From positions 1 through 7,496 of the forward strand of contig CANRDR010000077.1 in assembly GCA_947629425.1 (NCBI GenBank): a stretch of 7,496 nt of DNA, read 5' to 3'. Both the position numbers and the translations under genes were made by a program. Source of the stretch: an uncultured Bacilli bacterium. Lineage in GTDB: Bacteria; Bacillota_I; Bacilli_A; RF39; UBA660. Below are positions 6,224-7,496 of the stretch, in pieces. Within the stretch, counting starts at the first letter, position 1; every line of letters begins with the position of its first letter. The notes under the pieces were generated by a model. That model was not told where the DNA came from. It was given only the letters and a program-made list of their open reading frames with translations, and made no database searches.

Positions 6224-7090
6224 ATGAAATCAATAAAATTAGATGAATATAAGTTATTGGATACTAGAAATGGAATGAAATTAGAAAATTGGAATGGAAT
6301 AATTTTACTTAGACCTGATCCAGAAATTATTTGGAATAAAGAAAATAATATAGATTATATTAATATTAATGCAAAATATGTTAGAAGTAAAACGGGTGGT
6401 GGAGAATGGAAGATATTAAAAAGTGTACCATCTAGTTTTGTGATACATTATGATGAATATACATTTAATTTAAAATTAATGGGATTTAAACATACTGGGT
6501 TATTTCCAGAACAAGCATATAATTGGAAATTATTAAAAGAAAAATTAAATGGTAAAAAAAATGTAAAAGTGCTTAATTTGTTTGCATATACAGGTGCACA
6601 TAGTGTTGTAGCGTTAAAAGCAGGAGCAAGTGTAGTACATGTAGATTCTTCACGTGGAATGGTTGATTGGGCTAAAGAAAATGTAAATATAAATAATTTA
6701 AGTGATAGACCTATAAGATATATTGTAGATGATGTGGTTAAATTTGTAAAAAGAGAAATTAGACGTGGAAATAAATATGATATTATTATAATGGATCCTC
6801 CATCATTTGGAAGAGGAGCAAATAAAGAAGTTTGGAAAGTAGAAAATGATTTATTTAATTTAGTTAATTTATGTACTGAAATATTGAGTGATAATCCTAT
6901 TTTATTTTTAATAAATTCATATACTACTGGTTTATCTATGACAGTATTAGAAAATATATTAAAATTAACAATAAATAAAAAATATAAAGGATATATTTCT
7001 AGTGATGAATTAGGAATTATTGAAGAAAATAGTGATGTAGTATTACCTTGTGGAGTATATGCAAGATGGGAAAAAGAAAAATACGAATAA
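6224..7090 (+). CDS. Class I SAM-dependent methyltransferase, RlmI-like (COG1092 type), probably rRNA/RNA-acting
   Basis: A 288-residue cytoplasmic protein with a Rossmann-fold methyltransferase core: SAM-binding motif I LNLFAYTGAHS (117-127), the acidic residue after strand 2 (D141 in VHVDSSRG), VDDV (168-171) and motif IV MDPPSFGRG (190-198), followed by EVWKVENDLFNLV, which is typical of the group annotated as 23S rRNA cytosine-C5 methyltransferase-like (RlmI, PF10672). It is shorter than RlmI (about 396 residues), and the N-terminal ~100 residues do not look like a PUA domain. The C-terminal LPCGVYARW carries Cys276, a possible catalytic cysteine. The exact RNA target cannot be read from sequence. 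The ATG start is chosen because GGTGAT lies just upstream. Divergent from the WG-repeat gene, with a shared promoter region, and followed by a terminator, so it is a single-gene unit. Confidence 0.87.
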   Translation: MKSIKLDEYKLLDTRNGMKLENWNGIILLRPDPEIIWNKENNIDYININAKYVRSKTGGGEWKILKSVPSSFVIHYDEYTFNLKLMGFKHTGLFPEQAYNWKLLKEKLNGKKNVKVLNLFAYTGAHSVVALKAGASVVHVDSSRGMVDWAKENVNINNLSDRPIRYIVDDVVKFVKREIRRGNKYDIIIMDPPSFGRGANKEVWKVENDLFNLVNLCTEILSDNPILFLINSYTTGLSMTVLENILKLTINKKYKGYISSDELGIIEENSDVVLPCGVYARWEKEKYE

Positions 7091-7106
7091 AAAATATATA
7101 AAATAA

Positions 7107-7134
7107 AAACGCGTTTTTGCGTTTATTATTTTTT
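7107..7134 (+). terminator. Rho-independent terminator of the methyltransferase gene
   Basis: AAACGC (7107-7112) pairs with GCGTTT (7119-7124) around the loop GTTTTT. With a two-A bulge the stem extends by three AT pairs. A T-rich tract runs to 7134. The hairpin begins 16 nt after the stop codon. Confidence 0.8.
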
Positions 7135-7155
7135 CAAAAATTCAAGTTTTATATT

Positions 7156-7194
7156 ATTACAAATGTAGAGTTTTATTTATAACTTTTTTGTAAT
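7156..7194. repeat. Long bulged inverted repeat
   Basis: ATTACAAA (7156-7163) and TTTGTAAT (7187-7194) are perfect 8-bp arms. Inside them 7167-7172 can pair with 7181-7186, including one G-T pair, leaving a 3-nt bulge and an 8-nt loop. As RNA this would be a 14-bp hairpin on either strand. No T run directly follows it, so I do not call it a terminator. Confidence 0.5.
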
Positions 7195-7240
7195 TGTTTT
7201 TACAGTTAAGTATTTTTACATCACTTGGCTTTTTATATAC

Positions 7241-7263
7241 AAAAAAACTAACACTTCTGTTAG
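7241..7263 (-). terminator. Orphan leftward terminator-like hairpin
   Basis: The minus strand reads CTAACA-GAAG-TGTTAG followed by seven Ts: a 6-bp stem, a tetraloop and a T run, which is a standard intrinsic terminator form. It lies about 75 bp beyond the tRNA operon terminator with no identifiable gene between. It may be a back-up terminator, the end of a small RNA, or a relic. Confidence 0.65.
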
Positions 7264-7265
7264 CA

Positions 7266-7287
7266 AAAATTACTCCAAAATTACTCC
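7266..7287. repeat. Perfect 11-bp tandem repeat (two copies)
   Basis: AAAATTACTCC occurs at 7266-7276 and again at 7277-7287, reading GGAGTAATTTT twice on the minus strand. An inverted copy of its core, GAGTAAT, lies at 7323-7329 and can pair with 7280-7286 or 7269-7275. Short head-to-tail repeats like this can be protein-binding sites, for example the arm sites of tyrosine recombinases; that reading is inference. Confidence 0.75.
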
Positions 7288-7338
7288 GAAGTATGAAAAA
7301 TAAAAGTAAAAATGAATTTTTAGAGTAATAAATAATAT

Positions 7339-7365
7339 AAAAAAAATCCCTAATATATAGGAATT
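7339..7365 (-). terminator. Rho-independent terminator of the tRNA operon
   Basis: On the minus strand AATTCCTA pairs with TAGGGATT (8 bp including one G-T) around the loop TATAT, followed by eight Ts. It begins 12 nt after the CCA end of tRNA-Leu, so tRNA-Leu is the last gene of the operon. Confidence 0.88.
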
Positions 7366-7377
7366 TCAAATTTTAAA

Positions 7378-7462
7378 TGGTGCAGGTAACAGGACTTGAA
7401 CCTGCACGGAAGAATCCACTAGATCCTAAGTCTAGCGCGTCTGCCAGTTCCGCCATACCTGC
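7378..7462 (-). tRNA. tRNA-Leu (anticodon UAG), CCA encoded
   Basis: An 85-nt class II tRNA. The acceptor stem GCAGGTA/TACCTGC is fully paired, with discriminator A and encoded CCA (complement of 7378-7380). The anticodon stem CTAGA/TCTAG encloses CTTAGGA, giving anticodon TAG (complement of 7426-7428), which reads CUA and probably other CUN codons. A long variable arm with a GGA/TCC stem and the A discriminator are leucine hallmarks. The T arm GCAGG-TTCAAGT-CCTGT pairs with one G-T. It is separated by 11 nt from the tRNA upstream of it. Confidence 0.97.
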
Positions 7463-7473
7463 AATTAAAAAAA

Positions 7474-7496
7474 TGGTGGATCTTGTAGGACTCGAA
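7474..7496 (-). tRNA. 3' end of another tRNA, cut by the window edge (possibly Ile-CAU type)
   Basis: The minus strand shows T loop TTCGAGT, T-stem half CCTAC, acceptor half AAGATCC, discriminator A and encoded CCA. The anticodon is outside. The sequence resembles from memory the end of Bacillus-type tRNA-Ile(CAU), the lysidine tRNA often labelled Met, but isotype cannot be settled from 23 nt. Same strand as tRNA-Leu with an 11-nt A/T spacer, so they share one operon. Confidence 0.85.

Larger units (their letters stand above)
7091..7377. other. Gap between methyltransferase and tRNA operon, no credible protein gene
   Basis: This gap of about 290 bp holds the methyltransferase terminator, a 14-bp bulged hairpin, an extra leftward terminator-like hairpin, an 11-bp tandem repeat and the tRNA operon terminator, each listed separately. 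Between 7264 and 7338 on the minus strand I find no clear promoter. The one sizeable reading frame across it (7157-7369, minus) starts with TTG inside the tRNA terminator stem and shows no family features. Confidence 0.6.

Noticed and set aside
7157..7369. 70-codon minus-strand open frame
   Set aside because: It starts with TTG inside the tRNA terminator stem, runs through two terminators and a tandem repeat, and shows only AT-driven Phe/Lys/Ile/Asn composition.
1..7496. Reassignment of TGA to Trp, as in Mycoplasma-like genomes
   Set aside because: All Trp positions seen use TGG, and every full gene is intact with TGA read as stop.
1..7496. CRISPR arrays, insertion sequences, toxin-antitoxin pairs, riboswitch or T-box leaders
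   Set aside because: No repeat-spacer pattern, transposase motif or small overlapping gene pair is present. The ileS leader, where a T-box would be expected, is outside the window, and the other leaders are too short.
7474..7496. Firm call of the cut tRNA as Ile or Met
   Set aside because: Only 23 nt of the 3' end are present and the anticodon is absent. The resemblance to Ile(CAU) is from memory and left as a suggestion.

Overview
The window comes from a very AT-rich, low-GC Gram-positive-type bacterium (Firmicutes/Bacilli or a Tenericutes-related gut lineage). The evidence is roughly one-quarter G+C by eye, AGGAG- and GGTGA-type ribosome binding sites, TAA as the only stop codon used, and tRNA genes with an encoded CCA end. 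TGG codes Trp throughout and no gene reads through TGA, so the standard bacterial code fits. MurF implies a peptidoglycan wall.

Layout, left to right. (1) ileS, entering from the left edge without its first ~170-180 codons, then murF 35 bp later on the same strand. murF ends in a strong terminator whose stem begins inside its own stop codon. (2) Two leftward genes: an HD-domain metal-dependent phosphohydrolase-like protein (3988-4716), convergent with murF, and a membrane-anchored WG-repeat protein (4773-6155). The HD gene has a perfect-consensus promoter (TTGACA-17-TATAAT) in the short gap between the two. (3) A 68-bp divergent promoter region with near-perfect dyad symmetry separates the WG-repeat gene from a rightward RlmI-like SAM-dependent methyltransferase gene (6224-7090), which ends in a terminator. 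(4) About 290 bp with no credible protein gene but with hairpins, an 11-bp tandem repeat and an extra leftward terminator. (5) The end of a leftward tRNA operon: a complete tRNA-Leu(UAG), its terminator, and the 3' end of an upstream tRNA cut by the right edge.

Taken together this is mostly core chromosome: tRNA charging, wall precursor synthesis, rRNA modification and tRNA genes. Two poorly characterised genes sit in the middle. I see no clear new system. The best leads are the symmetric divergent promoter between the WG-repeat and methyltransferase genes, the two uncharacterised leftward genes, and the structured gap below the tRNA operon, which could be a small-RNA locus or the scar of an integrated element. 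A recurring local trait is compactness: predicted leaders of only about 10-15 nt, and terminators that overlap stop codons.
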